A stretch of 64,000 nt of DNA from Plantago ovata (lineage: Eukaryota > Streptophyta > Magnoliopsida > Lamiales > Plantaginaceae): NCBI GenBank assembly GCA_028274465.1, contig CM051456.1, positions 119,180,880-119,244,879 of the forward strand. The letters are read 5' to 3'. Numbering within the stretch: the first letter of the stretch is position 1; the number at the start of each line of letters is the position of its first letter. Under the pieces are notes generated by a model. It was not told the origin of the DNA. It did no database searches and saw nothing but the letters and a program-made list of their open reading frames with translations. Shown here piece by piece: positions 26,652 through 39,392 of this stretch. A program made the position numbers and the translations under genes.

Positions 26652-29600
26652 TGTTGAGACTTGGGAAAAGGTGGGAGGAAAGGTTGGATTTTTAGAAAGC
26701 TGTTTTTCTTGTTTTCAGAAAGCAAGTGTAGTGGAAGAAAAATGCAGAGATGTTGGGTGGGCTTTATGGTTCACTTAAAATGAGAAAGATTTCATCTCAC
26801 ATTTATTTATTTTTTTTAAAAAGAAATTAAAGAAAAAAAGAAAATGAGGAAAGTGAAAGGGAAGCAAGGCAAAGGAAGATGATAAAGAAATCAAGAATTG
26901 TCTGTTTGACCTTTTTTTGAAAACGTAACGTATCACATACATGTATGCTGTACTACTATTTATTTTTTCTTTCAAATTTGTGATATGTGTCTTAAGCGAC
27001 TCAATTATACTTTTAGAAATGATCACTCGAACCCCATTGTATTGTATGTGTGTTAATCAAACAAGCTAATAAGTATAATTTATTTAATATTAATACTATT
27101 AATCAAAAAACTGATGTAATATTAATAAATATTTTATTTTGTTAAGATTACATCACATACGGTGTGGGCCGTAAACTGCGATAGCAAATATCTAGGATAA
27201 GATAGAGATGTTCTACGTGATCCATAGAGATAAAACGAGTAGATTAATATTTGTCTTTACGGTTTTTTTTTCTCGCTTAGAGTGCTGGTTACTGATACAT
27301 GGCTACACTAAGTTGTACTAGTAAAGTTTATGTTGTTGAATAAAGACGCATGTCCGAAACGTTGTTTACGTTTCTGACTTCTTTCGGTCGATGATGAACC
27401 TTTTGAGATTTTTTGTTGTTATAGATGACCAAACTATCGTTTATGTGTTAGTTACCGTTGAAATACGTACGATTCGCACGTATCAAAATGAATCACCGAA
27501 AAACAAAATAAGAGTGATACCGAGATCTCAACATACATGTATCAAGTATACATATATCGGTGAGATTGCATGTCTCATTTGTTTTCTAAATTAGCAATGT
27601 CGTTTGGTATGGATCTGTCTTTGTATTTACATGACAATTAAACCAGAAATTATGGAAATTAATCAGAGAGTATACTCATATAATTAATGAAGAATAGTTT
27701 AAATCTCTTCTCTTGTGCTGTAGTAGTATGAAATGTGATATCATTGCACACCATAATACTTCAGCTAACAGGGTTCCATGCAAATTAATAAAAATAGAGA
27801 AAGAGACGGTTGAACAGCTGATTGCAATAGTTTTAAAATGGGGGAGGAAATAGAGGGGAAATTAAGAAAAACATAATCAAAAGTATTAGTAAAAGAAATT
27901 GTTTGGTAGTTATAAATGTAGTACTAGCTAGTACAGTACAAGTGCAAGTGCAACTGGGTGCTGGCCTGGGTTGGATCTGTTACAGATTGATTGAATACAG
28001 AGTCACAGCTCTGCTCTTGCAGCTACCCGCCATATTATACTAATTAGTACTTCTAGTATCATTATTATTCAGTCACTGTGTGCCTGTTTCTTTCAATGAT
28101 TAAGGCAGCACAGTTAAAACTAATTTTAATGGTCTCTCTGTTTCTACCTGATCTGATTGATTTCTATATAGTATACATACATTTACTGCTAATTATCATG
28201 CAACATTATTGTTACTTAATACCCCCATTGTATTATACTCATCCGTTTGTTAACGTTTGATTTTAGAACAGTTTTATAGGAGGCTCGTATGATGAGTGTA
28301 GTGTCTGGTTTAGTGGCAGAACCCTCAATAAAATTGTGAGATATAAAGTTTTCAAAAAATAAAATATAAATAATAAAAAAAAACGGACGAAAAAGAAATA
28401 CGTAAACAATAAAAAAAACAGATGAGTACTAGTTTCAACTAATTAAGTTTATGGTGATCAACTTGTGAAAAAATTCTATCAAACTAAAACTCCGCTCGAA
28501 TTTGGATTTGATCGCTAGCAGGATTGATCGATCAAGTTACGAGAATTGTGGAGAAAAGACTCGACGGCTCTTATTGAACACCTCGTGTACACAAAAGTAA
28601 ATATGTATTTATAATTATATACTATGTATTTATAATTATATTTAAAAATACATACATATGGAGTAATTTTTTAAGGGTATATATTTTGAACACATTAAAT
28701 TTTGTTCTAAAACTAAACATATAATTTTAAATAATTATTACGTTAATTTAATCTTTCGTGAATAGCTTGTGAGTAAGTTCGAAGATCACAATTTTTTGAA
28801 CGATCACAAAATTAAAGCTCAACAAAAATCATTTCGAGATTGACTCAATTTCTATGAGACGATCATGCACTTGATAAAATTTATGCTGAACTCGACTATG
28901 TCGTTATCACCCCCTAACTCCACCATAATGTTCAGTGTCCTTTTACATAGGAAAATCAAATAGTGGAGTGGAGTATGTAATAATTTGATGAGTAAAAAGC
29001 TATTAATTTATACAAGTACTACAGTTGTCCTTTTGTTTTCATTGTAGCAGTATATTACTTTGGAGCTAGCTTGTGCCTGTAGTTCTTCCTTCTCTGTGTG
29101 CCTGTGGCCCTGTGGTGTATTTGTATATATTTGTTTTTCTTTATTGGTGAGGTGATATACAATGGTATATAAAGGGTTAAAGCCATAATGTGGTTAAATC
29201 TCTGAGTTTCCATTTTGAATCTATATTCGTTGAGCTTCTGTGATAGTTTAATTTCTATCAGTGGTATATAAGATTGGAATTTACGACACAAGCAATTTAC
29301 AATTAATTTAAAACTCTCATATAATAAAACAACTTTCAAATTAACTTATTTTTCTTCCATCTAAAAATCAGTTAATATTCAAATCTTACTCTCCCACTTA
29401 AACTAGGAACTCTTCTAAAATGATTCCCAAACGAAAGAAAAATTCTTGGCACCTTTTTGTTGTACAGCACTGTAGTTTACTTTTCTATATGGGGCAAAGC
29501 AAACTAAAGCAAACCCAGTACGTAGAGTAGTCGTACTTATTTTAGTAAGCACAAACTTCAACACATACGTACATATATATACATAGGACTACTATTATAT

Positions 29601-31363
29601 TTTTCAGTTATTTTACATCACCGCCCACCATTTCTTCCTCCTTCAGTTATAACCACCGCACGTCGGTTTTGCTGCTGTGAACTGCACTAGTATATGTATA
29701 GTATATTCAATTTGCAGGGCAGGCTGCTAGCTAGCTGCTGCCTTGATTGTGCAATTTGCCATACCTAATAATTTGACTATTCTTGGTCCTGCATAAATTT
29801 GCATGGTCGTCTCGTCTCGTGCTTATTTTTTTAATGGATGCATGCAGCATGCATGTATCTGGTCATCCAAATTACCAGACCAAGTAATTGTAATTAGGGA
29901 TCCCATTAACCTGCATCTAGGGTACCATTATTCCTCTAACATCTATTAATTACCATCTTACACCCAGTACTAATCTATTAGTAGCACGTACTAGAGCTAG
30001 TAGTAGTTATTTTCTTGAACAACTCAACTACAAAGATTTTGCCTACTAATCTTCACATGCTAATAACACTATTAAGAAGTTTCACTAAATTGGAAATCAA
30101 TAGTCGTCATGATTGGCTAAACAGGCAATGCTTCTCCAGACTTCGAGATGGATCGAAGTTGAAATTGGTCACGGTGTTGTGTTTAATTAAGCTGGCGAGT
30201 ACAAAAATATATTCCATCATAGATTATGTCAATCTATGTCATGCCATACGTGAATGCGACCAGTCACCAGCGTTCCGATGCACTTGCCGGTTACCCTGGG
30301 TCAAGGTATACACGAGATATTACACTTGTCGAAAGCGTTAGTGAATAATGCATATATATGAGACACTAATTCGTGATTTTATTAATGACACTGTAAAATG
30401 TAAGTAATTTTTTAAATTGAATAACGATGGTTGTTTTAATTGGATCGAATAAAGTCCATTATTGCGTTGTTGGAAAATCTTAATTATATTGTGCATACTT
30501 GGTTGAACTAGAAAAACATGGTAGATGAGACACATGGAAAATAAAAATCAATATATTATATATATCTAATTTAATCATACATGTTGATCAAGAATCTTAA
30601 TTTCTTCTTCTCTCTTGCAAATTGATCTGATTCTAGGTCTACTAAACAGAGTTGCATGAATCAATATTCAAATATATGTAGCTAATGCGTCGGCAAAAAG
30701 AGTTGGCGAAATTTAATTTTGTGCCAGTATGTGAACAAAAGAAATTTTTTGAAGAACATAAATGAAGAAAAAAATATATACTTATAGATAGATCTAAAAC
30801 CTACTAACGTGTTACTCAATCATTGAATAAATTTTTATTGAATTTGACTGTACCATAAATAATGAGATTAGGTACCCTAAATAAACGTGTCATTTCCCTG
30901 TTCGTCAAGCAACACATCTATCGAGGTCGACCCCATTATTTTAATCTCAATTCTTGTCTTCAAAAATAATTACTGACAGTTCTAATTAGTTTAACATTTT
31001 ACTTTTGTTTTAAGAATAATTTTGTTTAATTAACAAGTTGAATAATTTTGGCACAACACGCTAGTGTGCCTTTGATTTGAGGAACAGTAATGTCAGATTT
31101 TTATCGCCAAGTCTTATGATTAGTACTATTCGATCCTTTTTTTAAACAAGGCTTCTTACTGGCTAAATTATCTTTGCGACAGGTATGATGAGAAAAAAAA
31201 AAAAAGTTGGAAGACCTTAAAATTCAACAAAATTGCACTAATTCTTAAATAAAATGTTCAGGTGGAACTGCCAGTGACTACATCAACTAGGCCTACATTC
31301 AACATTATACCGTAAAAATAATTATAATACTTCTACGATACCAACAATACATGTATTAAATAT
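26652..31363. other. Long intergenic region, no gene seen
   Basis: Contains the bHLH promoter (first about 1 kb on the right of its ATG), then AT-rich sequence with small repeats: an inverted GATGTAAT/ATTACATC pair at 27112-27152 and a doubled TATGTATTTATAATTATAT near 28603-28640. I found no coding exon with domain evidence on either strand. Confidence 0.45.
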
Positions 31364-31365
31364 TA

Positions 31366-31603
31366 ACTCCGTTTTATTAATAAGTTCCTAATTAAGGGGA
31401 TAATTCATCGCGACCTTTGACCACGTATATCTTTTATACTAAAATGTATAATTATAAATTAAAAGTTGATTATGAATATATATTTCATTTAATTTCATAA
31501 TATAATTTTATTATATTTTTCTCTAATGTAATTTAGGAGTTATTCGTGGTCAAATGTCGCGATGAATAGTCCTCTTAGAAATTTATTAATAAAACGGAGC
31601 AAG
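31366..31603. mobile_element. Stowaway-type MITE (family A)
   Basis: Terminal inverted repeats ACTCCGTTTTATTAATAAGT and ...AATTTATTAATAAAACGGAG flanked by TA. The internal arms TCATCGCGACCTTTGACCAC and GTGGTCAAATGTCGCGATGA pair. The same family recurs at 34756-34992. No coding capacity. Confidence 0.8.
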
Positions 31604-32079
31604 TATTGTTGATTTGTAATCATTAAGATATTATTACTTCTCATTTTGTAATTAATTGAATTTGCTAATTCAAAAACACCTATATCAACACTACTTTACT
31701 CATAAACCACACTTACTGCATGCCAATGACCGATCAAACCTTTCACATGAAATAATTTGCAAATCCTTACACTGCCTGGTAGTGAACAAAAGTTGGATCG
31801 TTTCTTTCCATGTTGAGAGGTGGAAGCAAACCATCCAGCTTTTTCAAATCCCATTCCGGTTGGTAGAATTGTGGGCACAAAAACTGGCCGTAACTTTGTC
31901 CTTGGGCAGTAGAAGTTGAAAAAAGGCAATCAAAACAAGGCATGAAGAAATCCAGAAATACCAACTAAAAAAAAATGTCAGGAAAGAGCTACCAAACAGC
32001 TCTTCAGAGCGTCTAACGTACACAAGTTATTACATTTTCTGATTTTCCACTATTTTCCCCTCAAGATACCTTCCATATT

Positions 32080-32210
32080 ATGAACATCTAATGACCGCCA
32101 ACCTTTATAACTCCTTTTTCCTCATGTACTGTTTGATGAAGTTTATTAATGAATTTTTGCTGCTTAAAAAAAATCATATGATGAACATCTAGTGACCGCC
32201 AACCTTTATA
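32080..32210 (+). mobile_element. Tiny retroposon insertion with 30-bp target-site duplication
   Basis: A 30-bp sequence beginning ATGAACATCTAATGACCGCC occurs at 32080-32109 and 32181-32210 (one mismatch). The 71 bp between end in GCTGCTTAAAAAAAATC, that is an A-tail, so this is a strongly 5'-truncated non-LTR retroposon. Its 3' end resembles that of the SINE-like element at 35181-35380. Confidence 0.75.
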
Positions 32211-33059
32211 TGCCTCGATCTTGGTTCCGATGACTTGACAATGAGACCAGCTGTATGTAGCAACTACAATGTGATCTAGCCTAGAGCTTACGAGTCAGCT
32301 TGGTCGTCCTATGCTCAACCTAAATAAACTAGAGAAAGAAAGTTAAAATTAACCAACATTTCTCATTGTTCGTGCAAAATTTGGACCCACACTAGTAGTG
32401 TGAAGTATGAGAACTATCTCATCCAGGGCCGGAGATTGGGGTGACAGAGGAGGCAACCGCCATTCCCAAACTTTCAAATTTTTTAATCATCATATGTATA
32501 TTTTTGCAAAGTTCACATTTCACCGTTCTAATTTTTTTGTTTGTCTTTTTTAATCAAATTTATTAACTTTCGAATTAGCATCTTATTACAGTATAAAATT
32601 ACTAACTCGTCCCAGATCTCATCTCAACCAACAACCAAACTAATTTTACACTCAAATATTTTTTATAAAATTTATTCGATCGTCTCTACATACCATCATT
32701 ATGAAAACAAAAGGTAGGCTTGTATTTGGAGTTTGGACCACACCACGTCTATACCAACACTACTTCAAACTTTAAAGTACCTTATGACTTCGTTTGGATG
32801 AAACCTTGTACCTCTCCTTTTCCACTTCAACTTCACTCCACTGCACTGCACAACCTTGTAACTTAATTATGGAGTATACAAGATTACATTCCATCTAGAT
32901 CGAATACCCCTCTCTCTTTGTGTTCCCGATCTAATTAGTTTATGCCCCTACGGGAGGAGCTGGAAAAAAATGCAACATTTGCACTGTTTTTTTTAGCCTA
33001 GTTTGCTATGTTTAGAACTAACCCCCTAAATTAAGGAAAATGTGTATAGATATAATTTT

Positions 33060-33540
33060 TTGGTGGAACTGTTAAAAATTTTCATTAATTAAACGGAGCA
33101 TAAGCAATGATTGAGAAAAGTTACAACAACAAAATACAAACAACCAAAAGGCTCAACCGAATTACAAACTAATTGACGTTACACGCTAAGCTTCATTTAA
33201 CAACAAAAACCCAACAGAATGACCTAAAAGCTTCCAAAAAAACGAAGGAGCAACCGCTACCAAGTTTTTATCACAAGTCAAAAGAACACCAAGGAGCACC
33301 AAGTGAGATGAGAAGTGATACGAAGTGAAACATCCGAACCAAAGTGAAGTAAAACCGGAACCATAGACGGATCAAACCAAACCCCAAAGGGAGCATCACA
33401 CACACACACACCAACCCGAAAGTCGCATTGATCACACTTCTACATCCTATGTCGGAAAGTGAACTTAAAACGTGTAACTTTAAGATATGATGAACATCCG
33501 AAACTCCATCAAACGTCAAGGTCCATCCTTGCAACAAGCG
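33060..33540 (-). mobile_element. Possible non-LTR retrotransposon 3' remnant
   Basis: A compact A/C-rich stretch (minus: T/G-rich) different in composition from its flanks. On the minus strand it ends TTAATTAATGAAAATTTTTA near 33080, similar to LINE 3' ends, and contains a (CA)n run at 33397-33411. No reverse transcriptase motif is visible. Classification is weak. Confidence 0.3.
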
Positions 33541-33571
33541 GGTTGGCTACAACTTATGTTAACTCTATCCC

Positions 33572-33941
33572 CAGGGGCGAAGCAAAAATTTCCGAACGCC
33601 TAAGGCCCAATTTATTAAGATTTTTTGTTTTTACTTAATAATGATAAACAAAATTTTTGAAAGAAAATTTTATTGAATACCTGACCAACATAGCCAAATT
33701 TTATTGTAAAATTAATGAATTTTATTGAATTCATGACCAATATAACCAAATTTTATAGTAGAATTTAGCTTAGTTAACAATATTTAAGATTAACAAACAA
33801 TATTGAGTAAGACACATATTAGATTTATTTTGAAAATACACAAATAACTTTCATTTTTACATTAAAATACATATAATTTTTTATTGTTTTTAATTTGGTG
33901 GGGTCATGGCCCTACCTCGCCACAACATAGCTTCGCCCCGG
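33572..33941. mobile_element. hAT-type MITE
   Basis: 370-bp element with ends CAGGGGCGAAGC and GCTTCGCCCCGG (10 of 12 bases inverted) and an 8-bp flanking duplication, TCTATCCC/CCTATCCC (7 of 8). CAGGGGCG ends and 8-bp duplications are hAT features. The AT-rich interior has no coding frame. Confidence 0.75.
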
Positions 33942-34755
33942 CCTATCCCTCCCTTTTTGGTGGAAGATTATTTTGACGAAAACTTTAAAAGTATAGAAGT
34001 TTTGCGCCAAGAGTACATTACATAATAACCATGTTGAATGGTCCGGCTAAGAAAAATTGCACCAATTCAAAAATGGCCCTAATCTTTTTTTTTTTTCCTT
34101 CCAACATAAAGAAACTTTCAAAAGAAAAATAATATAAATGGTGTCAGAAAAGCATAAGGGCACATGATCACAGTTTACAGCAGCCAGCAGGCCATTGTAT
34201 AAACAAACAGAAGAAAAAACAAATCCGTATAGTATAGTAGATAGAAGTAAAATATAATTCGAGAGCGTATATGATGATAATTGATATGATATGACAGAAG
34301 AATTAAAGATAAATGATCCCGATAAAAATCTGCGAAAGAATCCATCCTCCTCCAGTTGCAGCAGTATTGGATTGGTAGTGGTGTTAATAATAATAAATAA
34401 AGACAATAATTTTAATTAATTACTTGCAATTAAATACTTTAACTTATCATCGTAGAGAGGCTTTTATTTCGTCATCACTCAGGTAACGGGAAATAAAAAT
34501 ACTACGATTACTATTATTAACACGACAACGACCATATATATCATTATCATATAAGCAGTGTCACTTTTGTTCATGTAATCTTTTGCCAAATATCCTTAAA
34601 TTCATTGAATTGTTTCTTCTTGGATAACATAATTGTGTCACGCCATACTTCACTCACTCTCATAACTATATACTATATCCATCTTTTATATATATATATA
34701 TGATTTACAACAATATTGGTAGTAGAACTTTGTTTAGAAAAAAGATAGAGTAGTA

Positions 34756-34992
34756 CTTCATCCGTTTCATTAATAACTTCCTAAGGGGACTATTCATCGC
34801 GACCTTTGACCACGTATAACTTTTAAATTAAACCGTATCAATATAAATTAAAAGTTAATTATGAAAATATACTCCATTTAATTTCATAATATAATTTTAT
34901 TATATTTTTCTCTAATGTAATTTAAGAATTATACGTGGTCAAATGTCGTGATGAATAGTCCCCTTAAAAAGTTATTAATGAAATGGAGGTAG
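34756..34992. mobile_element. Stowaway-type MITE (family A, second copy)
   Basis: Same internal arms as the element at 31.4 kb (CATCGCGACCTTTGACCACG and its complement near 34940). Ends CTTCATCCGTTTCATTAATA and TTATTAATGAAATGGAGGTAG, with TA on each side. Confidence 0.8.
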
Positions 34993-35180
34993 TACCAACT
35001 AATGTGAGACAAAAACATTACTACTACTGCGCTGCTACAAAATTGATAGTTCATCTGGAGTATGCAGGGAATGAAAAAGTGTAAAAAATAGATTGGGGTG
35101 AGCTTTAACTTGTAAATTGTAATGTTGCCGAGCTTCTCTTTCCATTAGCTATTTTAATGTATAGATTAACTTAACTTAGA

Positions 35181-35380
35181 TTTTTTTTAAGCAGCAAGAT
35201 TTTATTAATAATAATAGAATTACAATACAATACAATAACGAGAGTGCATAAGAGATGCACAAAGAAAGATAAAGACTCAACCCACGACCTTAATCCAGAA
35301 CCAAGAGGAGAATAAAAGCATGCTCGAACCTCTAACTCGTTATGGCCGTTTCGAAACTTTGCCACCCCCATCGTCTAGTA
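35181..35380 (-). mobile_element. SINE-like retroposon
   Basis: On the minus strand a GGTGGCAAAGTTTCG box, a GAGGTTCGAGCATGC box resembling a tRNA B box, and a 3' end GTATTGTATTGTAATTC...AATAAAATCTTGCTGCTTAAAAAAAA form a roughly 200-bp tRNA-derived unit. The A box is degenerate. I did not find a clean target duplication. Confidence 0.55.
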
Positions 35381-35829
35381 TGTCAATCTCACAAGCGAAA
35401 AATCAAGAGTTAAGGGGTGACAAATCGATGAACCAATTCTAGCAAAGTCCAACTGGGTGGAATATCTTTCGTTGCAAGTTTAGAGAACTTAGCAAGATAA
35501 CGAACGGTGATGAACTCTGTTGGGAAACAAACCAATCACAAGTTAAAAGAAGACACATGATATTCCCCGCAAAGCCAAGGAAAAGGACACAGGTTAAGAA
35601 ACCAACACCAAAACCAAACTATACTAAGGTACTGTTACAAGAAGACAACAACAGCTGTGACCAGAGTAAGCAACCAGAAAGGATCGACTATAAAAAATCA
35701 CACACAGTCGCAGCAGTAACAGAATAACGCGAACAACAACATATTAACTCAACTTAGATAACCAGTACTAGAGCTATTGAAATTATTACCCTTGCATGTT
35801 GCACATTTGCAATAATATTAACGACTTAG

Positions 35830-36178
35830 TGGGTGTTTGCAACAGCTTAACTTATCCAGCTTATCACTTATTTTAAGCAGAAACAACTTTTTGAGTGTTT
35901 GCAACAGCTTATAAGCTGCTTAATTTTCTTAAATTAAGTTGGATAAGTTGAAGTTGGAGAAGTTGGGTTGTACCTACTTCAACAGCTTCTCCTTAAATTA
36001 AGCTGGATTTTAGTTGTTTTTGTCCAAAAAGTTAGGTTTGCAAACACTACTCCTACAACTTATCTAACTTTTAAGTAGTTTTTTGCAAACACTCATCAAA
36101 TTCTCTAATAAGTCAATTTTACCAACTTCTACTTAAATTAAGCCACTTATTTTAAGTTGAAACTATTACAAACACCCC
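35830..36178. mobile_element. MITE with GGGTGTTTG termini
   Basis: Ends TGGGTGTTTGCAAC and TTACAAACACCCC are inverted, with TAG on both sides (35827-35829, 36179-36181). The interior is dense in AACTTATC/GATAAGTT and AAATTAAGC/CTTAATTT inverted words. A related, partial copy lies near 44.2 kb. Likely PIF/Harbinger or hAT derived; superfamily not settled. Confidence 0.65.
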
Positions 36179-36904
36179 TAGCATGTTGCACATTTGCACA
36201 GTTGCACATTGTTTTCAGTGTGATGAATATTTCCCTTTGCAAAAAAGAAAACAAAATCCATTCGATTTAGTGTAATGTATGCTGCTTTGTTGTTTAAAAA
36301 AAAAATTCTTAACCTGGTAAAATGGCCCAAAACTAGTATTCAGTCCAGACCAACTCCTAGAGCCAACCGTGAAAGTTCAATAATATCAAAAGGCCCCATG
36401 ACAAGGAGCTCCACGAGCCCATAAAGGAGAAGCACACTTAAACAAGTAGAGATCATCTCAAATTCGGGAAGTCCATTATTTAAGTACAAAAATGCGATCC
36501 AGTTAGAAATTATATACACATGAATTACAACCAGGCATCCTGTTATAGAAAGAAAAAAAAAAAAAGACCCGTGTTCTTTTTTTATTAGATATTAGTGGTT
36601 TTAAAAATGTAAAAGTACGAAACTATCCTTCACCACAAACCACCTTTGACCGCCACTGCAATATCTTTGACCAAAAGTGTTACCTATAGCTCAATGTAAT
36701 TTGAAGTTATAGTAAGGGGCATTTCGGACCTCTCATACAGACAACGAACTAAATGGTAAACGCCTAATGTTGGCCAATATAATGGTAATTTTAGGGTCTA
36801 TTTTGTACCGGGAGGTAGCCAACATGAAATTAGGTTTAGGTTTCTTACCTTGGGTATATACACAGGAGTAATAGTTAAAATGAAAAATAAAGTATCGGAT
36901 CAGA

Positions 36905-37032
36905 TTAATCTGATAATCTTGGGATTATAATCCAATTTGAAATACTAAAAAGTAGATCTGAAATTCAACCTGGGATTACAATCCAATCTGAATTAATCTG
37001 ATAATCTTGGGATTATAATCCAACCTGAAATT
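36905..37032. repeat. Short direct repeats (GGGATTATAATCCAA)
   Basis: AATCTGATAATCTTGGGATT followed by ATAATCCAA appears at about 36905 and again near 36994, with a third degenerate unit (CTGGGATTACAATCCAATCT) between. Each unit is itself partly palindromic (GGATTATAATCC). Confidence 0.65.
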
Positions 37033-38876
37033 AGGTTAATCGATTTGGTTCGAATCGAATTTTTGGTTTTTTCATATTGATTTTTCAAGTAGGTGAAACT
37101 GTCGATTTCGGGGACTATACGGACGTGACAGAGCGTCCAATCACATGAAAGATTTTCATTTTCTCTGTTGCGCATATTAGTTAACATGAGCGTGTCCTTA
37201 TTATATTTTTTTTTTCCTTGATACATCAGAAAAAATAGTTATTAGATTAAATTAAAATCAAAACACCGCTTTGATATTTGAATTTAGAACAACTAGGCTG
37301 GTGGTTTGAACGTATCAAAAGTTTAGTAGTTTTGGACTTAATTTCTATGTCTTAAACTTTTACTCTTACTAGTCCATGGAGTGTATTTTGTGTAGTTGGG
37401 ATACTTGTGCATCTGAATTCATGATATTGTGTGATGGAGTTATACACTGGTGTATACAATCAAGAGAAATGCCCGGCCATAAGGAGTCTTCACACAAGTA
37501 GTCTGTTTTTAACCTGTTGGCCAGGTCTTTCTTTGAGCATGTGTGTCGCCGTTATGCCAAGAAAGCTTCAGGAAGTTATGAGGAAATGTTGGAAAAGCTA
37601 TGCAACTTTTCTAGGCTAGAGGTTTGGTCGTCATCTTGGATGATTGCCAAGAAAGCTGGTAGAGTTTTTCGCCCGCACATCTTATATTGGATCATAGTTT
37701 TGACTGGAGTCCAATGGGCTTGATTATAGGCTAGCTTACAATGTTTTATAATAGACCTAGATCACAATTTATATCGCTGTCTAGTTACTTGTGCCTAATA
37801 TCTTTCCTACCTCTAGTCACTCTGGCTAGTAGGGGCTTTCATGAGATTTGTACTGGATAGTTGCTAGATACTTCTAGCATGGAAGTGTGGTATATCCCTC
37901 TTATACATGTACACAATTTTTTTGGGTTTAATTGATTTTAATACTTAAAAAAATCCAAGCACGGCAACTCTTGAGGAGGCTTTTATGTAAAAAGAAAACA
38001 TTTGAAATACTAAACCGTTTTTAGACAACAAGTGTTTTGCATTAAAAGACACAATTACTCAATAGATAGGGTACAAACTTGAAATAGATGGAAGATGTTT
38101 AGTATTTTTTTTTAAAACACGAATTTAACTACCCTACTCCTATTTATACATCAGTACATTTGTTTTAGAACTTCATACATTAATACATTACTACTATTAC
38201 ATGTAACTGATATATTTTCGCTCCACGTACGATAATCGAAAAGTTAGGGATATGACTTTAAATTAAAAGTATTACACTATTACTACTACCTTTTGCATTA
38301 TGGCTTGCATTATTGCATTATTGATTTGAAACAAATAGTAACATCACTTGGAAAGTTTTGGTGGAGATAGGAAAATCGAAGATAGGAAAATCGAACTTTG
38401 TCCAAAATTAAGGAAGCAATATATCACGTCAACTGTCAACATCGTCGAAAACGAGTCATCATAATATACCACAAGGCACAACACATGTTCAATGCCTACA
38501 AGCGGCTCTACTATAAAAGCTTTTTCTTTCAACCGGGACAATTCTTTTCGCATGATCACATGATAAACCTAAAAAAAGGCTAAAAAGTCACTTAGCTCAA
38601 ACTTTTTTTTTTCTTTTCTTTTCAAAAATTGAAATGTGCCAATAATCTAGGTCGTAGAGAGAATTTTTTTTTTCATCCCGGTCTCGTTAAAACTATTTTG
38701 AAATACACAAAAAAAAAAACTACCTATAAGTAAGTATAGAATATCAAACAAAAAAATTGGAATTTTCCACTATAAATGTTTTGGATGAGTCTGCCCTGTC
38801 AATAACAATAACATGGTACTCGATCAAAATGATTTTTGTAGTACACGATTATAGAGGCATAAGAACAACATTAATA

Positions 38877-38957
38877 GTAATTTATTTACGACAACGAAGA
38901 GTAGCTCAGTTGGTAAGGCTTTTCACCTCTAACCAATAGGTCGTAATTTATTTACGA
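38877..38957 (+). mobile_element. 51-bp tRNA-derived SINE head flanked by 15-bp target duplication
   Basis: GTAATTTATTTACGA flanks the insert exactly (38877-38891, 38943-38957). The insert has GAGTAGCTCAGTTGGTAAGG, a good Pol III A box (TAGCTCAGTTGG), and CCTCTAACCAATAGGTC, but stops before the B box and has no A-tail. It looks like the 5' end only of a plant SINE, which is unusual because retroposons normally lose their 5' end. Confidence 0.7.
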
Positions 38958-39392
38958 TGAGCCAATTTATAATTTAGAATGAGAATTCGTGCCAGTAATC
39001 TAGATAGACAACTCATATCCTATACTAGTACATACTTAAATTTTTGAATATCCATGGATTCTAAATCGAGTATTGCAATTCATCATAGTCATCACATGCC
39101 GACAGGTTTGTGGATATAATAATTTGCCATAAAACTGTAGAAGAAGATAAGAAACAAAGAGAATAATGGAGTGAAAATGAATCCAAAAAAGCAGGCCTTG
39201 TCTGCAACATTCAACTATTCAAGTCAAATATCCAAGCAATTTTCATGATCAAGCATAATAATAAACCACAAGACCTAAGGGTAAACCCCTATATGTCAAC
39301 TCTCAAGCTAAGTACGCATGTATATCACAAATGAAGAGTCTACATCTCTAGGTCTGTAAGTATTTCAATGATCACAGAACAATACCGAAGCA

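Noticed and set aside
37431..37723. Overlapping plus-strand frames with KKASGSYEEMLEKLCNF
   Set aside because: Looked briefly like a Cys/His-rich gene fragment, but no consistent frame, splice sites or domain emerged.
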